In this document: positions 49,566-57,878 of the stretch, piece after piece
Layout of the letters: each line of letters begins with the position of its first letter
How positions within the stretch are numbered: position 1 is the stretch's first letter
From: Isosphaeraceae bacterium
Lineage (GTDB): Bacteria; Planctomycetota; Planctomycetia; Isosphaerales; Isosphaeraceae
Length of the DNA stretch: 64,000 bases
Assembly (NCBI GenBank): GCA_026004735.1
Contig: BPJS01000001.1
Coordinates: 2,356,001 to 2,420,000 of the forward strand
Direction of reading: 5' to 3'
Translations under genes and position numbers: made by a program
The notes under the pieces: generated by a model
The model's input: only the letters and a program-made list of their open reading frames with translations
The model's database searches: none
What the model was told of the DNA's origin: nothing

Positions 49566-49775
49566 ATGCTCGTCCTGAGTCGAAAACTCAACCAAAAACT
49601 GGTTATCGGCGGCAATATCGAAATCACCGTCGTCCGCATCGACGGCCAGAGCGTTCGTCTGGGCGTGCAGGCACCGCCAGATGTCCAAATCTTACGCGAG
49701 GAAATCCTACAAAAGTCGCCCAATGCCGACATGACTCCGCTGGCGATGGCCGCCTCCGCCGTGGTCGTTCCCTAG
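49566..49775 (+). CDS. csrA: Carbon storage regulator CsrA
   Basis: A 69-aa RNA-binding dimer. MLVLSRKLNQKLVIGGNIEI is the canonical start; TVVRIDGQSVRLGVQAPPDV and ILREEILQ complete the core with conserved RxG and VxIxR-type residues. A C-terminal extension of about 14 residues (DMTPLAMAASAVVVP) follows the usual end. CsrA binds GGA in mRNA leaders to control translation; its own ribosome site is GAGGGAGG, which contains such GGA triplets, so autoregulation is possible. No flagellar gene, a frequent neighbour, is nearby. Confidence 0.95.
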   Translation: MLVLSRKLNQKLVIGGNIEITVVRIDGQSVRLGVQAPPDVQILREEILQKSPNADMTPLAMAASAVVVP

Positions 49776-49922
49776 AGGAAGCCGCGTTCCATGACACCGA
49801 GAGGCGTCGCGCCGCTCGACACCAATTGACGGCTCGCTTAACCTGTCCAGATCAGCGATTTCTGGATGCCGTGTCCAAGGCAGTTGCCGTCAGGCAATCC
49901 CCCGAACTCGAGGGTGCGGATC

Positions 49923-51170
49923 ATGAGCCATCGACCGACCCATCCCATGGCCAGCGACCTCGAAACTTCGCGCCGCGGCTTCCTGGGAACCGCGGCCGCC
50001 AGCCTGACCGTCGCCGGCGGAGCTCAGCCTGCCCGATCGCAGGCTCCTGCCTCCCCTCGCATCCTCCCCACCCGCAAGCTGGGCAAGACGGGTGTCGAGG
50101 TCACGATCCTCAATCTGGGCACCTGGCGCAACCCGGGGCTCGATCGCCTGCTCCGGCTGGCCTACGCCCAGGGCATCCGGATGTACGACACGGCCAAGTC
50201 CTACGGCTCCGAACCGGCCATCCGTGGCTGGCTCCAGGAGCGCACTGAGGTCCGCTCCTCGATTTTCCTGGTCACCAAGGACAGCCCCCGCCAACCCGCT
50301 GACTTGGCCCCAATGGTCGACCAGCGACTCAAAAGCCTCGGCGTCGACCAGCTCGACTTGTTCTTCATCCACGCTCTGGGCGACCACAACGAGCGCGACG
50401 GCCTCTCTTGGCCGCGCAGCGCCGAGTGGGGCCGCGCGGCCGACAAGCTCAAATCCGCTGGCAAGATCCGATTCTTCGGCTTCTCCACCCACCACCGCCG
50501 TCGCGCCGAATATCTTCAGGCCGCGGCCCAGGGCGGCTTCGTCGACGTCATCATGCTCCAGTACTCCCCTTGGCTCGAGACCGACGCCCCGCTCAATCGT
50601 GCGCTCGACGCCTGCCACGCCAAGGGCATCGGCCTGATCTCGATGAAACAGGTCGCCGGCCAGTTCAACCCCAACGGGCCGCTGCCTGACGTCCTCCGCG
50701 AGGTCGAACGCCGCGTCCCCGTCCTCCAGGAACGCAATCTGACCGTCTTCGGCGGCCTGCTCCACGCCATTTGGACCGACCCGCGGATCAGCGCCGCCTG
50801 CGTCTCGATGCGCAATACCGATCAAATTCGCGAGAATGCCGACGCCGCCCGACGCTTCGAACCCCTCAAACTGTCGCAAATCCACTCGCTCCGCGACGCC
50901 AGCCTCGCCCACGGTCGGACCCTCTGCGCGGACTGCGACGGCCGCTGTATGGCCGCGGCGGGCACCTCCGCCCGCCTCGACGATTTGACCCGGTACCTGA
51001 CTTACTACGAACACCACGGCCTGCGATCCGAGGCGCGGCGGCTCTACGCCGAACTGTCCGACGTCGAACGCGACCACCGCGGCGCCGACCTCGACGCCGC
51101 CCGCCAGGCCTGCCCAGGCCGGCTCAATTTCGCCCAACTCCTCCGCCGCGTCGATCAGCACCTGGCCTGA
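49923..51170 (+). CDS. Tat-exported aldo/keto reductase
   Basis: A 415-aa protein with a twin-arginine signal (TSRRGFLGTAAASLTVAGGA) and an aldo/keto reductase barrel: LGKTGVEVTILNLGTW, then GIRMYDTAKSYGSEPAIRG (catalytic Asp and Tyr), IFLVTKDSPRQP (Lys) and LDLFFIHALGD (His), a complete tetrad. VDVIMLQYSPWLETDAPLNR and GIGLISMKQVAGQF follow. The C-terminal CADCDGRCMAA is a Cys cluster like those in ferredoxin-type aldo/keto reductases, though only three Cys are seen. An extracytoplasmic oxidoreductase with a folded cofactor, exported by Tat, is inferred. Confidence 0.9.
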   Translation: MSHRPTHPMASDLETSRRGFLGTAAASLTVAGGAQPARSQAPASPRILPTRKLGKTGVEVTILNLGTWRNPGLDRLLRLAYAQGIRMYDTAKSYGSEPAIRGWLQERTEVRSSIFLVTKDSPRQPADLAPMVDQRLKSLGVDQLDLFFIHALGDHNERDGLSWPRSAEWGRAADKLKSAGKIRFFGFSTHHRRRAEYLQAAAQGGFVDVIMLQYSPWLETDAPLNRALDACHAKGIGLISMKQVAGQFNPNGPLPDVLREVERRVPVLQERNLTVFGGLLHAIWTDPRISAACVSMRNTDQIRENADAARRFEPLKLSQIHSLRDASLAHGRTLCADCDGRCMAAAGTSARLDDLTRYLTYYEHHGLRSEARRLYAELSDVERDHRGADLDAARQACPGRLNFAQLLRRVDQHLA

Positions 51171-51228
51171 TCCGGCCTCCCAACCCCGTTCCCCCCCTGT
51201 ACCGGCCGGGGCAGATAGAGCGCCCCGT

Positions 51229-52005
51229 TCAGCCGTGCGGCGGGTCTGACCATCCTCCCAGATTCCCCGCCACGTCCCAATTCGCAGGCCCGAGTTGGCG
51301 TACCAGAAGCGGCTCCGCGAGCCGACCCTCAACCGCCACAGCCAGCCGGACCCCGCCCAGCAGCGCCGTCGCGAACGTCCACCCCTCGGCCTGCTCCGAG
51401 TCCAGCCCCGTCGCAACTAACCTCCAAGGCCGGCCCGCCCTCACATCAAACGCAAACCGCCGAGGCGACAGAGCCATCCCTAGCCCCACACCTTTCATAA
51501 ACGCTTCCTTGAGCGTCCAGACCTCAAGCGCAATCTGCGATGCCTCCGCCGCCGGGTATCCCTCCAGCTCCGCGACCTCCGACGCCGCAAAAAAACGCCG
51601 TGCCAGGGCCAGCATCGTCTCTGGCGCCTTGCCCGCTTCCACGTCTACGCCTAGCCGCCGCCACCGCGTCACGCCAACCGCCGCCAGCCCATTGGTGTGC
51701 GACAGGTTGAAGCGAACCGCAAATCCTCCGGGGCCGACCACCTCGGGCTTGCCCCCCGGAGCGACCGCAAATTGCCACTCCGACGGCTCGATCGAATCGC
51801 CATACAACGACAACACCCGCCGCACCAGCGCATGGGCGATCAAATACAAATGCTTCCGCGCCGGCGGACGGTATCGCTCCCAGGTTGCCCGTTCCCGCTC
51901 GTCGAGCCAGCCCCAAAACCGTCGCCGCGACTCCTCCGGCTCCCACGGCTCGACCCGCGTGTACCACAGGTCAACCCGATCCGCCGGTAGCTCCAGAGCC
52001 GCCAC
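51229..52005 (-). CDS. 4'-phosphopantetheinyl transferase, Sfp type
   Basis: A 258-aa enzyme that loads phosphopantetheine from CoA onto carrier proteins. RFNLSHTNGLAAVGV, LGVDVEAGKAPETM (Mg-binding Asp/Glu), FAASEVAELEG and WTLKEAFMKGVGLGM (the WxxKEA motif) are all present. The length is that of Sfp rather than the shorter AcpS. No polyketide or peptide synthase lies in this window, so the carrier protein must be elsewhere. It is followed on the same strand by nothing close; upstream is DUF1501. Confidence 0.9.
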   Translation of the reverse strand: MAALELPADRVDLWYTRVEPWEPEESRRRFWGWLDERERATWERYRPPARKHLYLIAHALVRRVLSLYGDSIEPSEWQFAVAPGGKPEVVGPGGFAVRFNLSHTNGLAAVGVTRWRRLGVDVEAGKAPETMLALARRFFAASEVAELEGYPAAEASQIALEVWTLKEAFMKGVGLGMALSPRRFAFDVRAGRPWRLVATGLDSEQAEGWTFATALLGGVRLAVAVEGRLAEPLLVRQLGPANWDVAGNLGGWSDPPHG

Positions 52006-52038
52006 GATCCGCGGTCTCCCAGGACGCTCGTCGTGCGC

Positions 52039-53382
52039 TCAGACCAGCTCCCGGATCGGCTCCAGCGTATCCAGGATCCGGACGGGCCGGCCCCCGCGGT
52101 CGGGAACCGTCCCGCCCGGGTCGATCCCCAAGGCATGATACAACGTGGCGTGAACCTCCTGGAACGTGACCGGCCGATCCTTCGGGTAACCGGCATCCCG
52201 CGTCGTCTGGCCGATCACCTGACCAGTCCGCAGCCCGCCCCCGGCCAGGATCGCACAATTGGTCTGTGGCCAGTGGTCGCGGCCTCCATCCCGGTTGATC
52301 GTCGGCGTACGGCCAAACTCGCCCCAGGCGATCACCGTCACGTCGTCCAGCATCCCCCGACTGTCCAGATCCTCGATCAGCGTGGCCAACCCCATGTCGA
52401 GCTTGGGCAAGCGCTCGCGGCACTGCCCAAAGTTGTTCCCGTGATAATCCCACCGCCCAAACCCGATCGTCACACACCGAACCCCCGCTTCGACCAGCCG
52501 CCGGGCCATCAGAAAATGATCCATGCAACACGGCCCGCCATCATCGACATTCTTCATGTCGCCGATCCCATACCGCTCCCGAAGCCGGGGATCTTCGCGG
52601 GTCACATCCAGCGCCTCGGCCAACTTGCTCGACCCCATGATCTCAAACGCCTGCCGCGTGAACGCGTCCAGACCATCGAGCGAACCGCTGCGGTCGATCT
52701 CAGCCCGCAACCCATCCAACTGCTGACGCAGCGTCTGACGGGTTCGCAACCGATCCCGCGTCAGACCTTCCGGCCGGAGCGAACTATCCCCACCCTTAAA
52801 CGGCGTAAACGGCGCATGGGCCAATCCCAAGTAACCCGGCTCTCCCGGATCAGCCCAGGGCCGATGACCCATCTGCGGCGACAACCCCACGAACGGCGGA
52901 ACCGCCGGGTCCACCGGACCCTTCAGGTAGGACAAAATCGCCCCGATTGACGGCCGCCCACCCTGAGCCTCTGAAACAAGCTGCGGATACCCCGTGAAAC
53001 ACTGCACGGCCGCATGCTCGCCCCGCGCCCCCACCACCGTCCTCAGAATCGCCAGCTTGTCGGCCAGCCGCGCCAACCGGGGCAGATGCTCGCAAATCTC
53101 GATCCCCGGAACCTTCGTCGCAATCGGCCGGAACTCCCCGCGAATCTCCGGCGGCGCCTCGGGCTTCAAATCCACCATGTCCTGATGGGGCGGCCCTCCG
53201 GCCAGAAACACCATGATCACCGCCTTGTGCGACGACCCCGGCCGAATCCCCGCCCGCGCCTCCAGCGCCATCACCTGCGGCAACGTCAACCCACCCAGCG
53301 CCAGCCCGCCAATCCGCAGAAAATCCCGCCGGCTGACCCCATCACAGGTCCGGCCTTGCCAAGGCCCCCAGATCGTCAGCAT
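52039..53382 (-). CDS. DUF1501 protein, Tat-exported (second copy)
   Basis: A 447-aa paralogue of the protein at 38092, the same length and with the same motifs: SRRDFLRIGGLALGGLTLPQ (Tat signal), VIMVFLAGGPPHQDMVDLKP, CCMDHFLMARRLVEAGVRC, GFGRWDYHGNNFG, AWGEFGRTPTINRDG and GRDHWPQTNCAILAGGG. Metal-site Asp/His residues are conserved. The function, probably an extracytoplasmic hydrolase, is inferred. A promoter candidate lies upstream at 53427-53455. The phosphopantetheinyl transferase follows 33 bases after its stop, so the two may be co-transcribed. Confidence 0.92.
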   Translation of the reverse strand: MLTIWGPWQGRTCDGVSRRDFLRIGGLALGGLTLPQVMALEARAGIRPGSSHKAVIMVFLAGGPPHQDMVDLKPEAPPEIRGEFRPIATKVPGIEICEHLPRLARLADKLAILRTVVGARGEHAAVQCFTGYPQLVSEAQGGRPSIGAILSYLKGPVDPAVPPFVGLSPQMGHRPWADPGEPGYLGLAHAPFTPFKGGDSSLRPEGLTRDRLRTRQTLRQQLDGLRAEIDRSGSLDGLDAFTRQAFEIMGSSKLAEALDVTREDPRLRERYGIGDMKNVDDGGPCCMDHFLMARRLVEAGVRCVTIGFGRWDYHGNNFGQCRERLPKLDMGLATLIEDLDSRGMLDDVTVIAWGEFGRTPTINRDGGRDHWPQTNCAILAGGGLRTGQVIGQTTRDAGYPKDRPVTFQEVHATLYHALGIDPGGTVPDRGGRPVRILDTLEPIRELV

Positions 53383-53426
53383 CGCCGCGTCCCTCGTCGG
53401 GAATCCTTGTTCACCACTTATTTAAC

Positions 53427-53455
53427 ATTTTGCTCCGTGGGTCGGGTTCCTGCAA
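53427..53455 (-). promoter_or_regulatory. Candidate promoter of the second DUF1501 gene
   Basis: On the minus strand TTGCAG (53455-53450), 17 bases, then CAAAAT (53432-53427): four of six matches each with ideal spacing, about 44 bases before the ATG. Weak but well placed in an AT-rich patch. Confidence 0.3.
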
Positions 53456-53515
53456 GTCCGGTTTCGGGATCACGGCGGGGCAGGGGGGTGGGGTCGGGTG
53501 CCGCAGGTGCAGCGT

Positions 53516-54463
53516 TCAACCCTCCACGAATCGTTGGTGCATGCCCACAAACAGCACCGTGGCCAGGACAGCGCTTGCGGCCAGGACCCAGAGGCCCGAC
53601 CAACGCAGGTTTTTCATTTGCCACCACATCAACAGCCCGGTCATCCCCCAGCCGACCATCGAGATAAACATGGCGTCCACGGCCACGGCCCAGAACCAGG
53701 CGACGTTCAGTTGCCCAGGGTAAGATGCCGTCCTGTGGAGGCGGACCAGAAAGTCGCGTGGGCTGAGCGACCGGCCGGAGCCGGCTTCCGCCGGCTCGGA
53801 GCGGAGCTGGCCGGTTACCGGCTCGTAGTGGATCCGCCACCGCCGATCGCCCTGCATGGCCTCAAACACGACCTCCGGGCCTCGTCGGATTCGGGCCGTT
53901 TGGGTTACGATGCCAGCCCCTTTCAAGAGTTCCCAAGCGCCTCGTTCAAGCCGCTCGCGATTCAGGCTTTCGACCTTCAGGCTCCCCGGCCCAGCCGCCG
54001 GACCGCCCGCGGCTGGTGGCGCCCCCTGGCGGGCCGCAATCACTCCCTGGCGGCTTTCCAGATCCCAGCGCAGATCCACTCGCCCTGGCCCTCGGCTGGC
54101 TTCGGCGAACAACGCGCCCCGGTAGGCCGCCGCAGCGCCCGGATCGAGCCGCAGCGGATTCTCCGGATCACGGCGATTGAACTCCGCCACCACCTCGGCC
54201 GCCACCGCCTCAGCAGGCGGCAGCTCCTCGAGCGCTGTTCCGCGAAGCTGCTCCAGACCCACCCACCGCAGCTCCCGGGTGGCCAGCACTTCCGGGTGAT
54301 TGAAGAGCAGGGCCGTCACGCCGTAGAGAAAGACCCACGGCGTCATAAACAGACCAGCATACATGTGCGCCCGCCGGATCAGCCGCATCAGCGCGTTGAA
54401 TTGGCGCCGGACCGACCGACTCACGGGACGTACCCCGACCGTCGTAGTGGCTTCAACCTTCAC
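53516..54463 (-). CDS. PepSY-associated membrane protein
   Basis: A 315-aa protein with a PepSY-type layout: RRAHMYAGLFMTPWVFLYGV begins the first membrane helix after a short basic start, a periplasmic beta-rich region spans about 80-230, and AVAVDAMFISMVGWGMTGLL and VLAASAVLATVLFVGM are later helices. RRWRIHYEPVTGQL is the PepSY strand motif. Members are common in siderophore or ferric-reductase systems, which fits the Fur-like palindrome upstream. The GTG start at 54463 is chosen because AAGGGG lies 9 bases before it; an ATG 15 codons upstream is possible. It follows the TPR gene with a short gap. Confidence 0.75.
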   Translation of the reverse strand: MKVEATTTVGVRPVSRSVRRQFNALMRLIRRAHMYAGLFMTPWVFLYGVTALLFNHPEVLATRELRWVGLEQLRGTALEELPPAEAVAAEVVAEFNRRDPENPLRLDPGAAAAYRGALFAEASRGPGRVDLRWDLESRQGVIAARQGAPPAAGGPAAGPGSLKVESLNRERLERGAWELLKGAGIVTQTARIRRGPEVVFEAMQGDRRWRIHYEPVTGQLRSEPAEAGSGRSLSPRDFLVRLHRTASYPGQLNVAWFWAVAVDAMFISMVGWGMTGLLMWWQMKNLRWSGLWVLAASAVLATVLFVGMHQRFVEG

Positions 54464-54522
54464 CGCAAAACCCCTTTTCCAGGAATCCCCAGGAATCAGA
54501 TCTCCCATCCCAAGCCGCCCAC

Positions 54523-55203
54523 TCAGGCCGGTCCGTTCCCCGGAGGCGTCTCCGCCGCCGGTCGGTCGGGAGTCAAGGCACGCTGCAGAATCGTCGCCAT
54601 CCGCCGCAAGCAACAACGGCATTGAACGGCATCCATGGGAACCTCGCGGAGCAACTCCCTCGCTTCCTCCTGCTCGCCACATGCATCAAGCAGGCAGGCC
54701 AACGTGATCCGATACAGAGGCACCTCCGGGGCAAGCTCGAACGCCTGACGGACGTGAGGCAAAACCGCCTCGGCCGATCGCCCCAGCCTCCGGCCATAAA
54801 AGGCGATAGCGAAGTGCGCCTCGTGGTGCCCGGGGTCCCGGCTGACCTGCGCCTGGCACGCCTGGACGGCATCGGCCGCCGCACCCAGCCGGCCCAGACG
54901 CTCGACGGCTGCGGCCAGTACCCGCCACGGGCACTCCGCATCAAAGGCAACATTCCGATACAGATCGTAAGCCAGCGCCACGCGTCCTTCGGCAGCATGG
55001 CAGTCGGCCAACAGCAGCCGAGCCGCCGGCTGCAACGGCACCAGCACGAGCGCTTCCTCGAGCAGCTCGCGGGCTGCCTTCATCTCTCCAGCAAGCCCCA
55101 ACTCCAGTGCTTGCCGTTCCAAAGCCCGGCCGTCGGCCGCTCCCACCCCCTGACTCGACGATCCGGCCCCCGACCGACCCTCACGCCGCCGCTTGCCCTT
55201 CAT
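54523..55203 (-). CDS. TPR-repeat protein
   Basis: A 226-aa soluble protein with helical repeats: ALELGLAGEMKAARELLEEA, YDLYRNVAFDAECPWRVLAA, DAVQACQAQVSRDPGHHEA and CLLDACGEQEEARELLREVP. This is the tetratricopeptide pattern of paired helices with small and aromatic residues at set positions. The last 40 residues carry a CRCCLRRM cluster that may bind metal. It is upstream of the PepSY gene, with a Fur-like site 94 bases before its start. Function is not known; a scaffold role is likely. Confidence 0.75.
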   Translation of the reverse strand: MKGKRRREGRSGAGSSSQGVGAADGRALERQALELGLAGEMKAARELLEEALVLVPLQPAARLLLADCHAAEGRVALAYDLYRNVAFDAECPWRVLAAAVERLGRLGAAADAVQACQAQVSRDPGHHEAHFAIAFYGRRLGRSAEAVLPHVRQAFELAPEVPLYRITLACLLDACGEQEEARELLREVPMDAVQCRCCLRRMATILQRALTPDRPAAETPPGNGPA

Positions 55204-55296
55204 CCGCCGGCTCCCCGAACGCGGCTCGCCCCTTCAGGACCGACAGCCGCTGGCCCGGGCCGGATCGAAGGACCCATCCGATCGGCCGATTCAACT

Positions 55297-55315
55297 GAGA
55301 CTGAGATTCAGTCTC
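55297..55315. promoter_or_regulatory. Fur-like palindromic operator
   Basis: GAGACTGAGATTCAGTCTC is a perfect 8-bp inverted repeat around GAT, 94 bases upstream of the TPR-PepSY pair. It resembles the TGAGAATNATTCTCA-type boxes bound by Fur family regulators. The adjacent PepSY protein is of a kind often controlled by iron. Binding is not shown. Confidence 0.45.
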
Positions 55316-55393
55316 GCAATAGTCAACCCTCTCGCGTGCTTCCTGTCAAGCCTTGAGCCGATGGCCGTTGATCGCTGAGCGGAGCGAACTCGG

Positions 55394-56725
55394 CTAGCGG
55401 GCCACGATCCACCGTGCCAGCTCGAAGAAGCCTGGCGCTTTGCCTTGCATCAGAATTCCGGTCCGGAAAATCTTGCCGGCCGCCCAGACGCACGCCAAGG
55501 CGGTCAAGGTTGTCAGCGCGACGCTCAACGCGACCTGCCAGACCGGCGGTGCCGGCGTCAGCGCCATCCGCATGAGCATCAGGAACGGCGTCGCGGGCGG
55601 AAACAAGGACGCGGCCACCGAGACCGGGCTGTCCGGGCCTTGCAACACGACCGACCAGAAAAACGCCGGCAGCATGGCCAGGATCAGCACCGGCAGCATC
55701 AACGACTGGGCGTCCTTCAGGTCGCTGCAGGCAGAGCCGACCGCCATGAACAGCGAGCCGAAGAGCGTGACGCCTAACACGATGAACAAGACGACCGCCA
55801 GCATGAGCCCCGGCTGTGCCAGGTCGCCGTAACCGTATCGGACCGAGACAGCGTAGGCCGTTCCTAGATACAGCCCGGCCAGCACCAGCGCAACCCCGAC
55901 GTTGCCCAGCAGCTTGCCGAGCATCAGCTCGAACGGCGTGACAGAACCGAGCAAGACCTCGGTGATCTTGCTCATCTTTTCCTCAAGGACCGTCTGCATC
56001 AACTGGGGCGTGGTGGACGTGATCGTGACGAACATCACGAAGACCAACGCGATCGGCAGAGCCACGGTGCGGATGGGGTCGATCTTACGGGCCGAGCTTG
56101 GCGCCGCTGCGGTTCCGGCCGCCGGCGAGGGTGCCGGACGCTCGACCAGGCCCAACGTGTCGGTCAGAACGGGGGCCATCGCTGCCGTAACCTTGACCGG
56201 GTCGAGGCCGGCACGTTCGAGCCGGATCCGGTGGACTGAGGTGTTGACCACGCCCTCGAGCCAGCGCGGCAGGTCCAGATCGGTGGGCGTATTGGTGTGA
56301 TAACGGAGCCGGGACGACCCGCCCGACCCCGGCTCCAACACGTCGGCCGGAATCTCGACGAAGGCGAACAGTTCGCCGGACCGGACCCGATCCGACAGAC
56401 GCACCAGTACGTCGGGACCGGACGCCGCCTCGGCGGGGATCGGCTCCGGCTCGAAGCGGGGCCGGACTTGCTTGCCGTGCTCGTCCCGCACGTCCTCGTC
56501 GTTGTGCGCCTTGGCGGCCTCCAGAATCGCCGGGGCCAGGACGGTCGTGCGGTCGATCAAAGCGAAGGTTCGGGTCCGGGTGTCGGCCCGACTGGCAAAG
56601 AGCTGGATCAGAATCGCCGCTCCGTAAATCAACGGCAGCATCAAGACACTGGCCACGAACGCCTTCGTCCGGACCGCACTGGTGAATTCGGCCGTTGCGA
56701 CGACCGTTACTTTAGGCCAACGCAT
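55394..56725 (-). CDS. ABC-2 type permease, NatB-like
   Basis: A 443-aa membrane protein. One helix near the N-terminus (AFVASVLMLPLIYGAAILIQ) precedes a large extracytoplasmic domain (about 45-230), then five or six helices from VALPIALVFVMFVTITSTTP onward, with EEKMSKITEVLLGSVTPFEL, a signature of NatB/ABC-2 permeases. It overlaps the ATPase gene by 14 bases. With it, it forms an exporter, possibly of sodium or small molecules, by analogy; the substrate is not known. Confidence 0.88.
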   Translation of the reverse strand: MRWPKVTVVATAEFTSAVRTKAFVASVLMLPLIYGAAILIQLFASRADTRTRTFALIDRTTVLAPAILEAAKAHNDEDVRDEHGKQVRPRFEPEPIPAEAASGPDVLVRLSDRVRSGELFAFVEIPADVLEPGSGGSSRLRYHTNTPTDLDLPRWLEGVVNTSVHRIRLERAGLDPVKVTAAMAPVLTDTLGLVERPAPSPAAGTAAAPSSARKIDPIRTVALPIALVFVMFVTITSTTPQLMQTVLEEKMSKITEVLLGSVTPFELMLGKLLGNVGVALVLAGLYLGTAYAVSVRYGYGDLAQPGLMLAVVLFIVLGVTLFGSLFMAVGSACSDLKDAQSLMLPVLILAMLPAFFWSVVLQGPDSPVSVAASLFPPATPFLMLMRMALTPAPPVWQVALSVALTTLTALACVWAAGKIFRTGILMQGKAPGFFELARWIVAR

Positions 56726-57638
56726 GAATGCTCACCTCCCGCTCCGGCGCCGCGATCCGGACGAAGATGTCGTGCAGGCTGGGATGGGTCACCTCAAAAT
56801 GCTCGACTCGGGTTCGCTCGACCAGGGCGTGAAGAATTGCTTGAGGGTCGCCGCGGAACCGGACCTCCTGGCGGTTTCCGTCGTCGCGGACTTCAACGAC
56901 GCCCGGCAACCCGTCCAATGCGGCTGCGCCGTCGGCCGTTCGAATCCGCAGCGTATCCCCCCCATAGCGGCTCTGGATTTCGGCAAGGGTGCCGTCGAGC
57001 ACCTTGCGGCCCCGGTAGATCATGAAGATCCGGTCGCAGAGCCGCTCCGCAACGCCCATGTCGTGGGTCGAAAAGACGATCGTCGTTCCCTTGCGCCGAA
57101 GGTCGAGAATGGCGTCCTTGAGCACCTCGGCGTTCACGGGGTCAAGGCCCGAGAATGGTTCGTCGAGGATGAGCAATTCCGGCTCGGCGACGACCGCCCC
57201 CATAAACTGAACCTTTTGGGCCATCCCCTTCGAGAGGGTTTCGATCTTCTTGTCGGCCCAATCGGCCAAACCCATCCGTTCCAGCCAGTCGGGGATCCGA
57301 CGCGCCAGATCGGCCGGCGTTGCCCCTTTGAGCTGGCCGTAGTAGCGCAGCAGCCGCCGGACGGTCATCTTCTTGTACAGCCCCCGCTCCTCGGGCAGGT
57401 AGCCGACCCGATCCTGGGCGGCGCGGGTGTCCTCCTGCCCGAGGACGGCGATCCGGCCTGCGTCGGGCAGCAGGATGTGCATGATCATCCGCAGGGTCGT
57501 CGTCTTGCCGGAACCGTTTGGCCCGATAAAGCCGTAGAGCGTCCCCCGCGGGACGCGCAGCGACAGATCCTCAACGGCGACGTGCTGACCGAATTGTTTG
57601 GTGACCTGGTCGATGACGATGGCGTCGTGCTGATTCAC
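56712..57638 (-). CDS. ABC transporter ATP-binding protein, NatA-like
   Basis: A 308-aa ATPase: GFIGPNGSGKTTTLRMIMHI (Walker A), ETLSKGMAQKVQFMGAVV (signature, LSKGM in place of LSGGQ), LLILDEPFSGLDP (Walker B) and VFSTHDMGVAERLCDRIF (H-loop). The C-terminal 80 residues form the domain typical of the ABC-2 exporters. GTG at 57638 is chosen because GGAGGG lies just before it; the open frame extends far upstream but is not coding there. It is the partner of the permease at 55394. Confidence 0.92.
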   Translation of the reverse strand: MNQHDAIVIDQVTKQFGQHVAVEDLSLRVPRGTLYGFIGPNGSGKTTTLRMIMHILLPDAGRIAVLGQEDTRAAQDRVGYLPEERGLYKKMTVRRLLRYYGQLKGATPADLARRIPDWLERMGLADWADKKIETLSKGMAQKVQFMGAVVAEPELLILDEPFSGLDPVNAEVLKDAILDLRRKGTTIVFSTHDMGVAERLCDRIFMIYRGRKVLDGTLAEIQSRYGGDTLRIRTADGAAALDGLPGVVEVRDDGNRQEVRFRGDPQAILHALVERTRVEHFEVTHPSLHDIFVRIAAPEREVSIHALA

Positions 57639-57878
57639 GGGAACCCTCCGGGAGACCGGAGCGTCGACTCGGCCGCGGCGGCCAGACGTCGCGATGGAAC
57701 TCGGATGCGTCAGTCGATTCGTCAGTGGCCGTTCGAGGTTAACCCCGCCGAGTTTTTTTTTGGACAGGAGGGCCGTCCGAAGCGGTGAAACGCTCCAGCG
57801 GCGGACTCCCGGGGGTCGATCTAACTCGGAGGATGCGGCAGAGCGTTTGTCCGCAAGACCCATTGGGGATTGCCCGGG

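Noticed and set aside
57750-57765. A run of nine T read as an intrinsic terminator
   Set aside because: No stem precedes it on the plus strand and no gene ends there. It is a homopolymer in the leader of the porin gene.
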